From Chelydra serpentina (lineage: Eukaryota; Chordata; Testudines; Chelydridae), in contig JBAIAC010000007.1 in assembly GCA_037349315.1 (NCBI GenBank), positions 20,712,501-20,776,500 on the forward strand: a DNA stretch of 64,000 nucleotides. The letters are read 5' to 3'. Made by a program: the position numbers and the translations under genes. Shown one piece after another: positions 1 to 10,874 of this stretch (the stretch's first letter is position 1; each line of letters starts with the position of its first letter). The notes under the pieces are model-generated. The model saw nothing but the letters and a program-made list of their open reading frames with translations, did no database searches and was not told where the DNA came from.

Positions 1-291
1 GGTCACATGCTGCCAATTATCCTCGCTGGTCTTCTGTCCCCGCTGCGCAGCCTCCTCTGAATCCTCACAAAACTGTGCCCGCTGAAGCCTATCCTGACGT
101 CTATCCAGGAACTCCTCATTTTCTTTTATGGAATGCAGGGTTGATACTCGTTTCTCCAGACCTTGAATCTTCTCCTCCAATATGGAGATCAGCTTGCACT
201 TTGTACAGACAAAGTCGCTTCTATCCTGTGGAAGAAAGACAAACATGGCACATCCTGTGCAGGTCACGACAGCGGATCGCTCAGCCTCCAT
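1..291 (-). CDS. CR1 ORF1 protein, N-terminal 97 codons (partial)
   Basis: An ATG at 289-291 on the minus strand opens a frame with no stop to the window edge. The protein starts MEAERSAVVTCTGCAMFVFL. It has two CxxC pairs, CTGC and CTKC, spaced like a zinc ribbon. A heptad-like coiled-coil stretch (ISILEEKIQGLEKRVSTL) follows. This layout is characteristic of CR1 ORF1, which is thought to bind nucleic acid and chaperone retrotransposition. The C-terminal part lies outside the window. Confidence 0.7.
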   Translation of the reverse strand, partial: MEAERSAVVTCTGCAMFVFLPQDRSDFVCTKCKLISILEEKIQGLEKRVSTLHSIKENEEFLDRRQDRLQRAQFCEDSEEAAQRGQKTSEDNWQHVT

Positions 292-545
292 AGTTCCTTC
301 CTTCGAAGAGTTTCCTCACTTGTGGCAGAAGCTACTCAGGGAAACCTGCAAGGGGGATGCCTCAGTAGGTTCTCTCCAGGCGAACTCCCAGGCTAACTCC
401 ACCTGTTTGCTTCTCTGCTATGCGCTGCTCCGCTGGTGCGCAGCTGACTGACAGTCTTTTTAGAAGAGTCCCAAGGGTCCTGTATTTGCTCCTGCTTTAC
501 CTGGAGCAATTCCTCTCAAACTCCCCTGTTTGCAGCCCCTGTTCG
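1..545 (-). mobile_element. CR1 LINE, 5' UTR and start of ORF1
   Basis: On the minus strand this carries the 5' leader of a turtle-type CR1 element, from about 545 downwards, followed by an ORF1 start. It runs off the window at position 1. Because the 5' end is present, the copy may be close to full length outside the window (inference). CR1 copies are usually 5'-truncated, so this is notable. Confidence 0.75.
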
Positions 546-554
546 CAAAAAAAA

Positions 555-1580
555 ATAAAAAAATGATGATGCTCTTTAAAAAAAAATGTGTTAATTACAT
601 TTGTGACTGAACTCTTTGGGGGGAGAATTGTATGTCCCCCGCTCTGTTTTACGCACGTTCCGCCATATATTTCATGTTATAGCAGTCTTGGATGATGACC
701 CAGCACATGTCCATTTTAAGAACACTTTCACTACAGATTTGGCAAAACGCAAAGCAGGTACCAATGTGAGATTTCTAAAGATACTTGATCCAGTGTTTAA
801 GAATCTAAAATGCTTTCCACAATCTGAGAGGGATGAGTTCTGGAGCATGCATTCAGAAGTCTGAAAAGAGCCAATGCGGAAACTGCAGAATCCGAACCAC
901 TGAAAAAGAAAATCAACCTTCTGTTGGTGGCATCTGACTCAGATGATGAAAATGAACATGCATCAGTCTGCACTGCTTTGGATCGTTATCGAACAGAACC
1001 TGTCATCAACATAGACACATGTCCTCTGGAATGGTGGTTGAAGCATGAAACATGTGAATCTTTAGCGCATCTAACACATAAATATCTTGTGATGCCGGCT
1101 ACAACGGTGCCATGCGAACACCTGTTCTCACTTTCAGGTGACATTGTAAACAAGAAGCAGGCAGCTTTATCTCCTGCAAATGTAAACAAGCCTGTTTGTC
1201 TGAGCGATTGGCTGAACAAGAAGTAGGACTGAATGGACTTGTAGGCTCTAAAGTTTTACATTGCTTGATTTTTGAATGTAGTTATTTTTTTGTACATAGT
1301 TCTACATTTGTAAATTCAACTTTCACCTTAAAGAGATTGCACTACAGTAGTTGTATTGGGTGAATTGAAAAATATGATTTTTGTTTTTTACAGTGCAAAT
1401 ATTTATAATCAAAAGTAAATATAAAGTGAGCACTGTACACTTTGCATCATGTGGTGTAATTGAAATCAGTATATTTGAAAATGTAGAAAACATCCAAAAA
1501 TATTTAAATAAATGGTATTCTATTATTGTTTAACAGAGCGATTAATCGTGATTAATTTTTTTAATGGCTTGATAACCCTA
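555..1580 (+). mobile_element. hAT transposon remnant, copy 1
   Basis: About 1 kb matches the second copy at 8440-9465. The 3' terminal segment repeats the gattaatc motifs and ends at ...cttgataacccta (1580). The left part is cut by the CR1 element at 1-545. The coding part is broken by frameshifts. The clearest piece is the hAT dimerisation region at 924-1226. Confidence 0.75.
616..1226 (+). pseudogene. hAT transposase remnant (ZBED-like), C-terminal
   Basis: Two overlapping open stretches in different frames together resemble the C-terminal half of a hAT transposase. The hATC dimerisation motif is seen as CPLEWWLKHE, then PATTVPCEHLFSLSGDIVNK, then LSPANVNKPVCLSDWL. Frameshifts around 860-920 break it. 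The N-terminal zinc-finger and most catalytic residues are missing. Confidence 0.75.
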
Positions 1581-1632
1581 ATATATATATATGTGTGTAC
1601 ACACACACACATATATATGTGTATATATACCA
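1581..1632 (+). repeat. TA/TG microsatellite, self-complementary
   Basis: Alternating TA then TG, AC and AT dinucleotides form a nearly palindromic tract directly after the end of the hAT copy. It lies about 75 bp upstream of an ATG2B exon. Confidence 0.85.
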
Positions 1633-1705
1633 GATGTTTCTGAATCTTCAAAGTGATTACGGCAGTCCATTTTATACATATTTATACCTTTATTTCTCAT
1701 AACAG

Positions 1706-1856
1706 ATTTATAGGTACTGGCATCAAAGTCTCTTATGAACAAAGACAAAGGTCTGCTTCTCGATGCTTCAGCACAGATTTGTCCATTGGGCATATGGAAC
1801 TACTGGAATGTCTTTTCTCCACCGACTCCTGCTCCATTCAACCTCACTATACAGAG
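1706..1856 (+). CDS. ATG2B: ATG2B exon 1 of window
   Basis: The acceptor is a T-rich tract ending in aacag at 1701-1705 and the donor is gtaatt at 1857. The exon begins with the last base of a split codon and then reads FIGTGIKVSYEQRQ to HYTE, ending in phase 0. It belongs to the central rod of repeated beta-groove units. Apart from edge effects this is the first host exon seen. Confidence 0.93.
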
Positions 1857-2575
1857 GTAATTAAAAATACTGTTGTTAACCACGCACCAGGGCAATTGAA
1901 ATGTTAACTGGAGAGGTTTTCAGAAGGGAAATCCTACACTACTCTTAGAATTGGAAAAGTTAAGATTACTAATTTATTGTATTTTTGTAGTGATTGGGTA
2001 GCGTTAAGACGTGTCTTACATTTTAATTGAAAACTCAGATAATGAGTCACAGTGTCCTCTTTCCCTGCCACCAAAGGATCAAGCCTATAGAGTTCTCTAA
2101 TGTTTTGTGTGTGTGAAGCAAAAGGAACTCTGTTTTGAAAATTAGGTTGAAACATTTCAAAGAAAGTGCTGCTTGCCACCCCATCCAATTGGGCAGTGGG
2201 CAGGTTTTCGTAGGTGATTGCTCTTGGCCCAACTCCTCCTTGCTCATACTCAGATTGAGATGAGTCTATGATATTGGATTCATGATGGTGGCCCTAGTTG
2301 CTGTCATTCAGGCGCTATATTCCATCTGCTCCCAGCTGCGCCTGTGCTTGTTGATTACTTCCTATCTGTCTCCTCAAATGTGGCTCAGGGCTTTCTGGGC
2401 AGTCTCCCCAGTCTGAATCAGAAGTTGTGGTTCTTTATTGGAGCTGTGGCTATCAGACAAGCAGCTGAATACTGGATTGGCTGGTAGCTTGTGCCAGGTA
2501 GACTATGCTTTTTCCTGCTCTCTAGTTCTTTTGTTTGTTTTACATCTATTAATTATTTTATTTTTTATTTTCAAG
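1857..2575. other. Intron, nothing recognised
   Basis: A 719-bp ATG2B intron. No repeat family, RNA gene or reading frame was recognised. Confidence 0.6.
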
Positions 2576-2668
2576 CTGCTAACATTTCATTCTGAAAAAG
2601 GAAATGATACTCATCCTCTTTCATGCCTTCAGCTCCATTATAAGCACTCGGATAACAGAGGACCTCAG
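2576..2668 (+). CDS. ATG2B: ATG2B exon 2 of window
   Basis: The exon has 31 codons in phase 0/0, from LLTFHSEKGNDTH to HSDNRGPQ. The acceptor is tttcaag at 2569-2575 and the donor is gtaagg at 2669. The serine- and histidine-rich content matches a variable loop of ATG2B. Confidence 0.92.
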
Positions 2669-2858
2669 GTAAGGTTGAAAAAAAACCAACCTGACTGCAT
2701 TGTTGCATTATGCTGTAGCATAATATTTTTTCTCTAATCTTTAAAGGTAACTTTATTAATCTTGATAGTTGCATAAAAGATGTATATTGCAAGCATCCTG
2801 TTTTTGTAACTAATTTTTCAGTATTTAATTGAGAATATTGATGTACTTATTTTTGTAG

Positions 2859-3047
2859 GGTAGTCAAGGAAGACTGAGCTCTGTTCCACAGAAAGCAGAA
2901 TTACAAATCAAGCTAAGTCCAGTATTTTGTGAACTGGATATCAGTATTGTGGACAGACTAAATTCTTTGCTTCAGCCACAGAAACTAACCACAGTGGAGA
3001 TGATGGCATCTCATATGTACACATCTTACAACAAACACATTAGTCTG
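2859..3047 (+). CDS. ATG2B: ATG2B exon 3 of window
   Basis: The exon has 63 codons, GSQGRLSSVPQKAE to YNKHISL, with acceptor tttttgtag and donor gtgagt, phase 0/0. It contains the conserved segment DISIVDRLNSLLQPQKL of the ATG2 mid-region. Confidence 0.95.
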
Positions 3048-3696
3048 GTGAGTGAACAGTGAAATTAATTTGTGTGCGTGCTGGCAAGTCTGGAGCTACC
3101 AGGAGGCAAAGGGAACATTTTAAAGGGGATCAAAATTATTGTCCGGACAAAATCTGTACAAAGCCATCCAATGCAAAGTAGTGGGGCAGCAGCAGATTGA
3201 AAAGTCATCGTCCTTTTATATAAATTATAAATAACAATAAAATACAGACACATTAGCCAAATTTTACTTTTTTAAACACTTAAAATCCAAGATTTTCCAG
3301 GGATCTAACTAGCCCCTAGCCTCTTGGAACGTTGTTTTGTTTTTTAAATGCACGGGCCCCATAATACCCATTTGATCTTCCAATAATGGGAATCTAGAAG
3401 CAGCCCTGCGCCCCTGGTTCAAATTCTATACCATATAGCTCTATCCTGAATATTTTATTTTTTTCAATCCAGATTAAATATAGAAGCTTGACAGTACCTG
3501 TTTTAATATGTTAGCAACAGAAGTATGGGTGGTCCAAATTCTCTTATAGTTTATGTACAGTACTGTATTAAATTGTATAAAAATGCAGCTTTACCTAGTA
3601 CAACCATTGTATCAAGTCAGTAAAGGTTTTTTTGAAATTGTAACGTTTTTTTTTAATGCTGCTGCTCTAGTTTATTTTTCACCTTGTATTTTTTAG
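3048..3696. other. Intron, nothing recognised
   Basis: A 649-bp AT-rich ATG2B intron with short homopolymer runs and no recognised element. Confidence 0.6.
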
Positions 3697-3970
3697 CATA
3701 AAGCATTTACCGAAGTTTTTCTGGATGATTCACGTACACCTGCAAACTGTAAAATTTCTGTGCAAGTCACTTCACCAGCATTAGATCTTTCTGTTCGCTT
3801 CCCTATACCTGACCTACGATCAGATCAGGAAAGAGGACCATGGTTTAAAAAATCACTTCAGAAGGAAATCCTTCATCTTGAATTTACAGATATGGAATTC
3901 AAGACTGAGTTTATAGGAGGTTCAACTCCAGAACAAGTTAAATTAGAGCTTACCTTTAAAGAGCTAGCTG
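3697..3970 (+). CDS. ATG2B: ATG2B exon 4 of window
   Basis: This 274-bp exon runs from HKAFTEVFLDDS to LTFKELA plus one base. It holds the strongly conserved block SVRFPIPDLRSDQERGPWFK. The acceptor is ttttag at 3691-3696 and the donor is gtaaga at 3971. It ends in phase 1. Confidence 0.97.
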
Positions 3971-4513
3971 GTAAGAAGTATGCATGTTATATTGATGCTA
4001 ACTATGCTTTTCAGTTGTCAAACAGTCATTTGACTGACAAAGAGGTCTTACACCTTTCAATAGTTAGAACTTTTGCCCTCTTGAGAATACAACTTTCATT
4101 TTGCACTTAGGAGCATTTTATCTGTATTACTTCAGTTTCCGGTATTTCTATGGTTGAGATTCTATCTTAGCATAATACAAAAGTGAATCAGAATCCCGGA
4201 TAATTAAGCTTGGTGTTTAATGTTGCATTATATAACTAAAGTTTCTGGTTCTAGCTGAAATATACCAATAAATACAGGCCAAAGCTTACTGAAGTTAAAG
4301 TAAAGTCTTTCTGGGTAATACAATTTGTTGTTAGGAAAAAAAGAGATACTTAAAATGTGACTTGTTTTACTGGTGTTGCTAGATACCAAGATCGTAAAAG
4401 CACTAGCTTCAAAATTGTTAAAATCATGGAGCAGGGTTCTGCTCAGTTATACCTGCAGGCAGACTCTGACCCCTGTATTTTTGATCTTTCTATAAACTTT
4501 TCTCTTATTTAAG

Positions 4514-4616
4514 GCTTATTTGAAGAAGATAAAACAGAATCTTCAATAAAGTTCTTTCAGGTGTCCAGTGGCATAGATGGAGATATGATATCATCTGACA
4601 ACTTTGATTGGCCACG
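4514..4616 (+). CDS. ATG2B: ATG2B exon 5 of window
   Basis: The exon completes the split Gly codon and reads LFEEDKTESSIKFFQVSSG to FDWP plus two bases. The acceptor is ttatttaag and the donor is gtaaaa at 4617, phase 1 to 2. Confidence 0.94.
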
Positions 4617-6309
4617 GTAAAATATCTTTAATTTTCATCATAATTCTTTTTAAAAGCAACACTTTCTCTAATAACTAATATAAACAGTCTGTGAGACAGC
4701 TACTTTAATCATCAGGCACAAAGTAAGAATGTGTCATTATTGAGCCCTGTAATTGAATAGAACCTAGAGATGAAGAAATCATATCATGCAGAAATAACAC
4801 AGATCTTTATTAATGGGTAGTATGACTTTTGGATGGAAAGAGCCAATTATAACTAAACTCCTACACTTTTGGTGGGGAAAAGTGAGGTGAATGGAGAATT
4901 ATGAAGGAAGAAAGCTGGGGGCTGTCTGGGACAAGGAAGCTGGGTGGGTAAGAGAGTCCAAAGATGTTACGTGGGGGTGACGGCTGGTGTAGTTGCCTGG
5001 AGGTAATGGGGTGACTGGAGGTCCTAGCGGATGGATGCCTCACTACTGAGATGCATGGAGCATTTTCCATTAATGGCTATTAACCAGGATGGGTGAGGAA
5101 TGGTGTCTTTAGCCTCTGTTTGTCAGAGGGGGGTGATGGATGGCAGGAGAGAGATCACTTGATCATTACCTGTTAGGTCCACTCACTCCGGGTCACCTGG
5201 CATTGGCCACTGTCGATGGACAGGATACTGGGCTGGATGGACCTTTGGTCTGACCCAGTACGGCCTTTTTTATGTTCTTATTTTCACCAGAGCTCTTAAG
5301 AGATGGGTAGGTACTGTGGTGCCTGGGGCTGCTGAGGTGCATGAGGTGTGAATGATGGGGGAAGGAGGAGACACCCTGATTTAGCAAGCTCGATGGTGAG
5401 GGAGCCTGGTGTCAGTATTGAGCCCCTCGCCTTGTGCTGCTGGTACAGTGCTACTGTCTCTTCCTGGCTGGGATTCAGCACAGAGGGAAGTGGGAGTGGG
5501 AGGCAGAGAGGCTTGCTTGTCAGCAGGTACCACAGCAGCCCCATGTGACAAGAAGGCACAACTGTATAACTGCACAACAAATAACTGCTATCTTTCCCTG
5601 GCTCAGCTGAACATGTGAGGATCCCGATGAGCTGTGGAAATGCATGATGACACTGCCAGATGTGTGATATTTGGCAGTATGATTGCTTTTAATTTTTGAT
5701 TTGAGTAAAAGTTTAAACAATTCTTCCATCTGTACACTGTTCATGTTCATTTTACTTTTTCTCCTATTTCTGAATTTATTATACTCTTAAAGTGAAAATG
5801 TAACACACAGAATTAATTTTTAACTGTTAAGATGCTGGTGCAAAACCAGAAAATTTGAGCTAATACTGAACCTCTTCTTGAGCCTGGATATTGTAGTTCA
5901 GGTCACATAAAAGGATGTTTAATGTTTGGGAGACCCCTGGTTAGATGTTCATACTATCTATAATATAAAGGCCCAGCCTATGTAGCTACATAAATTAAAG
6001 AGGCAATTTCAATCCAAACTCTGAATGTCCTGTTTTTCATTGATTTATGTCAGACAATGTAATGGACTCACACTTTTTTGGATGAAAGTTTACAATGTGA
6101 TGACTTTCTATGTACAATAGTACATGTAGGCAATGTAACAATTAATTTGGACATCTAATGTATTAGTTTATACATAATTATATATATTAATTCATTTTCA
6201 CAGGCTAACTCATAAAAAAGGCACATATACATCTCCAGTGGATATCTACTGTAAAAATTCTCAGCATATATCACTAATAATTTATTCTGCTTGCTTTTTT
6301 CAATATCAG
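4617..6309. other. Intron with one LINE tail, rest unassigned
   Basis: A 1.7-kb intron. Besides the LINE tail at 5068-5284, a purine-rich stretch at 4870-5060 and a mixed region at 5290-5600 show no recognisable family or coding signal. The overlapping short frames there are not supported. Confidence 0.5.
5068..5284 (+). mobile_element. CR1-clade (L3-like) LINE 3' tail
   Basis: The segment with ccaggatggg, cctctgtttgtcagag, ggcattggccactgtcg and ctgggctggatggacctttg is the familiar 3' tail of an abundant sauropsid CR1/L3-like LINE. It ends in ttatgttctta. A related, older copy is at 14820-15285. The subfamily is not certain. Confidence 0.65.
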
Positions 6310-6502
6310 GATTGTACTGAAAATAAACCCACTGGCTGTACACTCCATTCTGGAAAGGATAGCAGCTGAAGAAGAAGAGGGTGATGGAAACTTTCAAGAG
6401 GAAGAGGAAGGAGGATCTCATTCTCTTAAAGATGTCTGTGATCTTAGAAGACCAGATCCTTCTCCTTTTTCCTCTCGTAGGGTCATGTTTGAAAATGAAG
6501 AG
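6310..6502 (+). CDS. ATG2B: ATG2B exon 6 of window
   Basis: The exon reads IVLKINPLAVHSILERIAAE and then an acidic run of glutamates, the conserved SLKDVCDLRRPDPSPFSSRR, and ends VMFENEE. The acceptor is atatcag at 6303-6309 and the donor is gtaaaa at 6503. The acidic stretch is a disordered loop in the family. Confidence 0.95.
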
Positions 6503-6632
6503 GTAAAACAAAGTCTTACTGTTTACAGAATCATTGTAGATACAAATGAATATTGCCTTTCTGGTTTATATGCAGCTTCTGTTCCAGATAACCCTCAATG
6601 ATTTGAGATTGTGTGTTTTGTTTTATTTTCAG

Positions 6633-6775
6633 ATGGTGATGCCAGGTGATGCAGTTGAGATGACTGAGTTTCAGGATAAAGCAATTAGCAATTCTCATTA
6701 TGTACTGGAACTGATGTTACCAAATGTTCACTTAACACTGCCAAACAAGAGCTTTTATGAGAAACTTTACAATAG
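6633..6775 (+). CDS. ATG2B: ATG2B exon 7 of window, followed by a GC donor
   Basis: The exon reads MVMPGDAVEMTEFQDKAISN to KSFYEKLYN plus two bases. The acceptor is ttttcag at 6626-6632. The end is set by the reading frame. The next exon starts with one base of a split codon, so this exon must end in phase 2 at 6775, leaving intron start gcgagt. Using the nearby gtataa at 6780 would give phase 0 and an immediate stop in the next exon. Confidence 0.9.
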
Positions 6776-7218
6776 GCGAGTATAAGCATTAGTTTTCTTG
6801 GTTAGTATGACCTGTATTTCTGGTCAGTGTATTCACTGATCATAAGAACAACTACGCCAGTAGCTACAGCAGTAGTTAATTTGTCCTGTAATATTTGTAC
6901 AGCTCTATAACAATGTAAAGGACTATATAAATGCTATTCTAAGTTATTATCAAGAGTGCAATGAAGTCTCCTCTCTGGACCCTATTTAAGCAGCCAGTCA
7001 CTCAAAACAGTTTGGCAGATCTTGTCTATTGAGAATAAAATAAATACGTTTTTGCTTCCACCAAATGAACGTTTGTTTTAAGATCTTACAATTGCCACAA
7101 TCTACTTGAATTCCTCTTTAAATTCCACTTCAAAATGGCTGAATTAGGTTATTTTCCCTTCCTTTTGTGTGTGTGTGTGTGTAGTTTTAAATAGGCTGTT
7201 GATTAATCGCAGTTAATT

Positions 7219-7862
7219 CATAGAATCATGGAATCTCACGGTTGGAAGGGACCTCAGGAGGTCATCTAGTCCAACCCCCTGCTCAAAGCAGGACCAACCC
7301 CAACTAAATCATCCCAGCCAGGGCTTTGTCAAGCCTGACCGTAAAAACCTCTAAGGAAGGAGATTCCACCACCTCCCTAGGTAACCCATTCCAGTGCTTC
7401 ACCACCCTACTAGTGAAAAAGTTTTTCCTAATATCCAACCTATACCTCCCCCTCTGCAACTTGAGACCATTACTCCTTGTTCTGTCATTTTCTATCACTG
7501 AGAACAGTCTAGATCCATCCTCTTTGGAACCCCCTTTTAGGTAGTTGAAAGCAGCTATCAAATCCCCCCTCATTCTTCTCTTCTGCAAGCTAAACAATCC
7601 CAGTTCCCTCAGCCTCTCCTCATAAGTCATGTGTTCCAACCCCCTAATAATTTCTGTTGCCCTCCGCTGGACTCTTTCCAATTTATCCACATTCTTCTTG
7701 TAGTGTGGGGTCCAAAACTGGACACAGTACTCCAAATGAGGCCTCACCAGTGCCGAATAGAGGGGAATGATCACGTCCCTTGATCTGCTGGAAATGCTCC
7801 TACTTAAACAACCCAAAATGCCATTAGCCTTCTTGGCAACAACGACACACTGTTGACTCATA
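7219..7862 (-). mobile_element. CR1 LINE, 3' end, nested in hAT
   Basis: Minus-strand CR1 3' segment beginning with the tail catagaatcatggaatctc and running into ORF2. It is 5'-truncated at the ctcata near 7862. It sits inside the left arm of the hAT element, so it inserted later. The sequence aattcata occurs on both sides and could be a short target duplication. Confidence 0.88.
7304..7861 (-). pseudogene. CR1 ORF2 C-terminal fragment (185 codons)
   Basis: The frame reads from [17 protein letters not shown] to the usual CR1 terminus DKALAGMI. It covers only the thumb and C-terminal region of ORF2. The RT catalytic palm and the endonuclease are absent, so it is a dead 5'-truncated copy. It is very similar to the end of the larger CR1 at 60361-62178. 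Confidence 0.88.
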
Positions 7863-8445
7863 ATTCATACGATTAAATAAAAAAAAATTATCACGATTAA
7901 TCCCAGTTTAAATCAAACTGTTAAACAATAGAATACCAATTGAAATGTATTAAATATTTTGGATGTTACTATATTTTCATATACATTGTATTCTGTGCTG
8001 TAATTGAAATCAAAGTGTATATTATTTTTGATTACACATATTTGCACTGTAAAAATGATAAACAAAAGAAATAGTATTTTTCAATTCGCCTTATACAAGT
8101 ACTGTAGTGCAATCTCTTTGTTGCGAAAGTGCAATTTACAAATGTAGATTTTTTTGATACTAACTGCACTCAAAAAAAAAAAAAAAAAAGCAAACTTCAC
8201 AGCCTACAAAAAAGCAAACTTCACAGCCTACAAGTCCACTCAGTCCTACTTCTTATTCAGCCAATCGCTAAGACAAACAAATTTGTTTACATTTACAGGA
8301 GATAATGCTGCCCTCTTCTTATTTACAATGTTGCCAGAAAGTGAGAATAGGCATTTGCATGGCACTTTTGTAGCTGGCATTGCAAGGTATTTACGTGTGT
8401 TATTCGTATGCCCCTTCATGCTTCGGCCACCATTCTAGAGGACAT
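7863..8445 (-). repeat. Inverted arm of the foldback hAT
   Basis: Read on the minus strand this repeats the sequence of about 8890-9460, including the segments encoding SPANVNKLVCLSDWLNKK and its 3' flank. The two arms could pair over more than 500 bp with mismatches. Confidence 0.75.
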
Positions 8446-8506
8446 GCTTCCATTCGTATGCTCATTTAAAAAAATAATACTTTAATTAAATTTGTGACTG
8501 AACTTT

Positions 8507-9118
8507 GTGTATGTCCCCTGCTCCGTTTTACCTGAATGCTACCATATATTTCATGTTATAGCAGTCTCAGATGATGACCCAGCACATGTTGTTCATTTTA
8601 AGAACACTTTCACTACAGATTTGACAAAACACAAAGAAGGTACAAATGTGAGATTTCTAAAGATAGCTTCAGCACTCGACCCAAGATTTAAGAATGTGGA
8701 GTGCCTTCCAAAATCTGAGAGGAATGAGGTGTAGAGCATGCTTTCAGAAGTCTTAAAAGAGCAACACTCTGATGCGGAAACTACAGAACCCGAACCACCA
8801 AAAAAGAAAATCAACCTTCTGCTGGTGGCATCTGACTCAGATAATGAAAATGAACATGTGTTGGTCTGCACTTGTTATCAAGCAGAATCCATCATCCGCA
8901 TGGACGCATGTCCCCTGGAATGGTGGTTGAAGCATGAAGGGACATATGATTCTTCAGTGCATCTGGCATGTAAATATCTTGCGATGCTGGCCACAATAGT
9001 GCCAGGAGAATGCCTTTTCTCACTTTCAGGTGACATTGTAAACAAGAAGCGGGCAGCATTATCTCCTGCAAATGTAAACAAACTTGTTTGTCTGAGCGAT
9101 TGGCTGAACAAGAAGTAG
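8507..9118 (+). pseudogene. hAT transposase remnant, copy 2
   Basis: Reads IFHVIAVSDDDPAH, FKNTFTTDLTKHKEGTNVRF, then a frame with EPPKKKINLLLVASDSDNEN and the hATC motif CPLEWWLKHEG, FSLSGDIVNKKRAALSPANV, ending LSDWLNKK. A stop interrupts it near 8732. It is closely related to copy 1 at 616-1226. The element likely depended on transposase from elsewhere. Confidence 0.75.
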
Positions 9119-9473
9119 GACTGAGTGGACTTGTAGTCTCTAAAGTTTTACATTGTTTTATTTTTGAATGCAGGTTTTTTTTTTATATAATTCTACATTT
9201 GTAAGTTTAACTTTCATAATAAAGAGATTGCAGTACAATTGTATTAGGTGAATTGAAAAATATTATTTTTTTTTCCCAGTGCAAATAATTGTAATAAAAA
9301 TAAATATAAAGTGAGCAATATACACTTTGTTATTCTGTGTTGTAATTGAAATCAATATATTTGAAAATGTAGAAAACATCAAAAAATATTTAAATAAATG
9401 GTATACTATTATTGTTGTACAGTGCGATTAATCACAGTTATTTTTTTAATGGCTTGACAGCTCTAGTTTTAAA

Positions 9474-10268
9474 TAAAGCAGAGTCCATAAGGCAGAGAAA
9501 GGGGGGAAAATAACTATTTACAATCTTAGCATCAGGAATGTACAACATAAAACATACAAAAATAGTAAAAGAAAATTGATCCAGTCTTGAAAGAATAGAG
9601 AAGTTGATGTAGAAATCGACACTTAAGTACATAGTGAAATAACAAACCAAAATTTTATTAAATTTCTAATCAATATGCAGGTACTTACACTAAATTATTC
9701 TAACCCTAGCCTTGAAAAATATGAAGTCCTGTCTTTTTTTTTAGCCTCAGCTATCCCTCAGGACCCTGACTTTGCTCTCTGCAAGACACCTCAGCTATTA
9801 ATTAAGCACTCCATGCCCCTTCAGTTCTCTCATAGGACAAGTCTTGGAAAGTCACTTCCACTTCAAGCAAAACCTTTACTCAGATTGCCCAAAAGACTGT
9901 CTTAAGCAAAGAAATCTAGAATGTGCATCCTGTGAATTTCTTTAATATTCATGAGGCAACCAGAGTAACTATCTTTGGCATATCCATTGAATTAGCGAAT
10001 GTAAAGGATTTGTGCTGCACAATCAAGTGCCTGACATGTAATTAATAATAATCAGATTTTTTAAAAAAATCTAAAGAGCAAATTATTAGCATCTCTTTAC
10101 TCACTAATATATGTTACTGCGATTTGTGCTCTTGAGCTCATCTCATCCTTTTGCAGACTATTTTGTATGAAATCTGTTACAGGACTGTTGCACATTAATT
10201 AGCTTTAATTCAAGTGGGAATATAATCAGATGTTTAATAATGAAACAATAATGTGTTTTTCTTTCTAG
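9474..10268. other. Intron remainder, nothing recognised
   Basis: AT-rich intron sequence between the hAT element and the next ATG2B exon, with no recognised element. Confidence 0.55.
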
Positions 10269-10426
10269 AATCAGCAATGATTTATTATTGTGGGAACCCA
10301 CAGCTCCATCTCCTGTAGAAACATTTGAGAATATTTCATATGGTGTTGGACTCTCAGTGGCCAGCCAACTGATCAATACTTTCAGTAAAGACAGCTTTAG
10401 TCAGTTCAAATCTACAATTCATTATG
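10269..10426 (+). CDS. ATG2B: ATG2B exon 8 of window
   Basis: The exon completes an Arg codon and reads ISNDLLLWEPTAPSPVETFE to FKSTIHY plus one base. The acceptor is tttctttctag ending at 10268 and the donor is gtaatg at 10427. Confidence 0.95.
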
Positions 10427-10701
10427 GTAATGTATTTTATAAATCCTCTCGCACAACAGTGGTACAAGATAGATACAGTTGCCTGAGACTATTAGGTGTA
10501 TAAAAGGAAGACTTGAAGATATAAAATAAAGCCATTATATATCCCATAAAGAAATGTGTAAATGAATGTTTTGATATGAATAGAATGTTAGCCAAAATAC
10601 TGCTGTGAAACTGAATGTTATTAAAGGTGAAAAACTTGTAATTTTCTTTGATAACTTTTGTATTTATCACATCAAGTTATTTTGTTGTTGTTTTCTTATA
10701 G

Positions 10702-10874
10702 ATGATGAGAGTGGATCTGAGGAGGAAACTCTACAATATTATTCCACAGTTGATCCAAACTATCGTTCACGCCGGAAGAAAAAGCTTGAATTGCAAAACA
10801 AGAACACACAGAGCTCTCTCTCTGTTCTTCTAAATGTTAATCATGGATTAGTGTCAATATTCACAAATGTAAAG
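10702..10874 (+). CDS. ATG2B: ATG2B exon 9 of window
   Basis: The exon reads (D)DESGSEEETLQYYSTVDPNY, a basic RSRRKKK cluster, then VLLNVNHGLVSIFTNVK. The acceptor is tttcttatag and the donor is gtgagt. The acidic-then-basic linker is typical of this part of ATG2B. Confidence 0.95.

Larger units (their letters stand above)
7192..9465 (+). mobile_element. hAT transposon, foldback copy 2, with nested CR1
   Basis: An 8-bp target duplication gttttaaa flanks it exactly at 7184-7191 and 9466-9473, the length expected for hAT. Termini are taggctgttgatt on the left and ...cttgacagctcta on the right. The left arm (about 7863-8440) is a reverse-complement copy of the 3' part, and the right part (8460-9465) is the forward transposase remnant, so the element folds back. 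A CR1 LINE is inserted in the left arm. Confidence 0.82.

Noticed and set aside
6155..6511. 118-codon minus-strand frame
   Set aside because: Antisense to ATG2B exon 6, low-complexity Phe/Tyr-rich, no homology.
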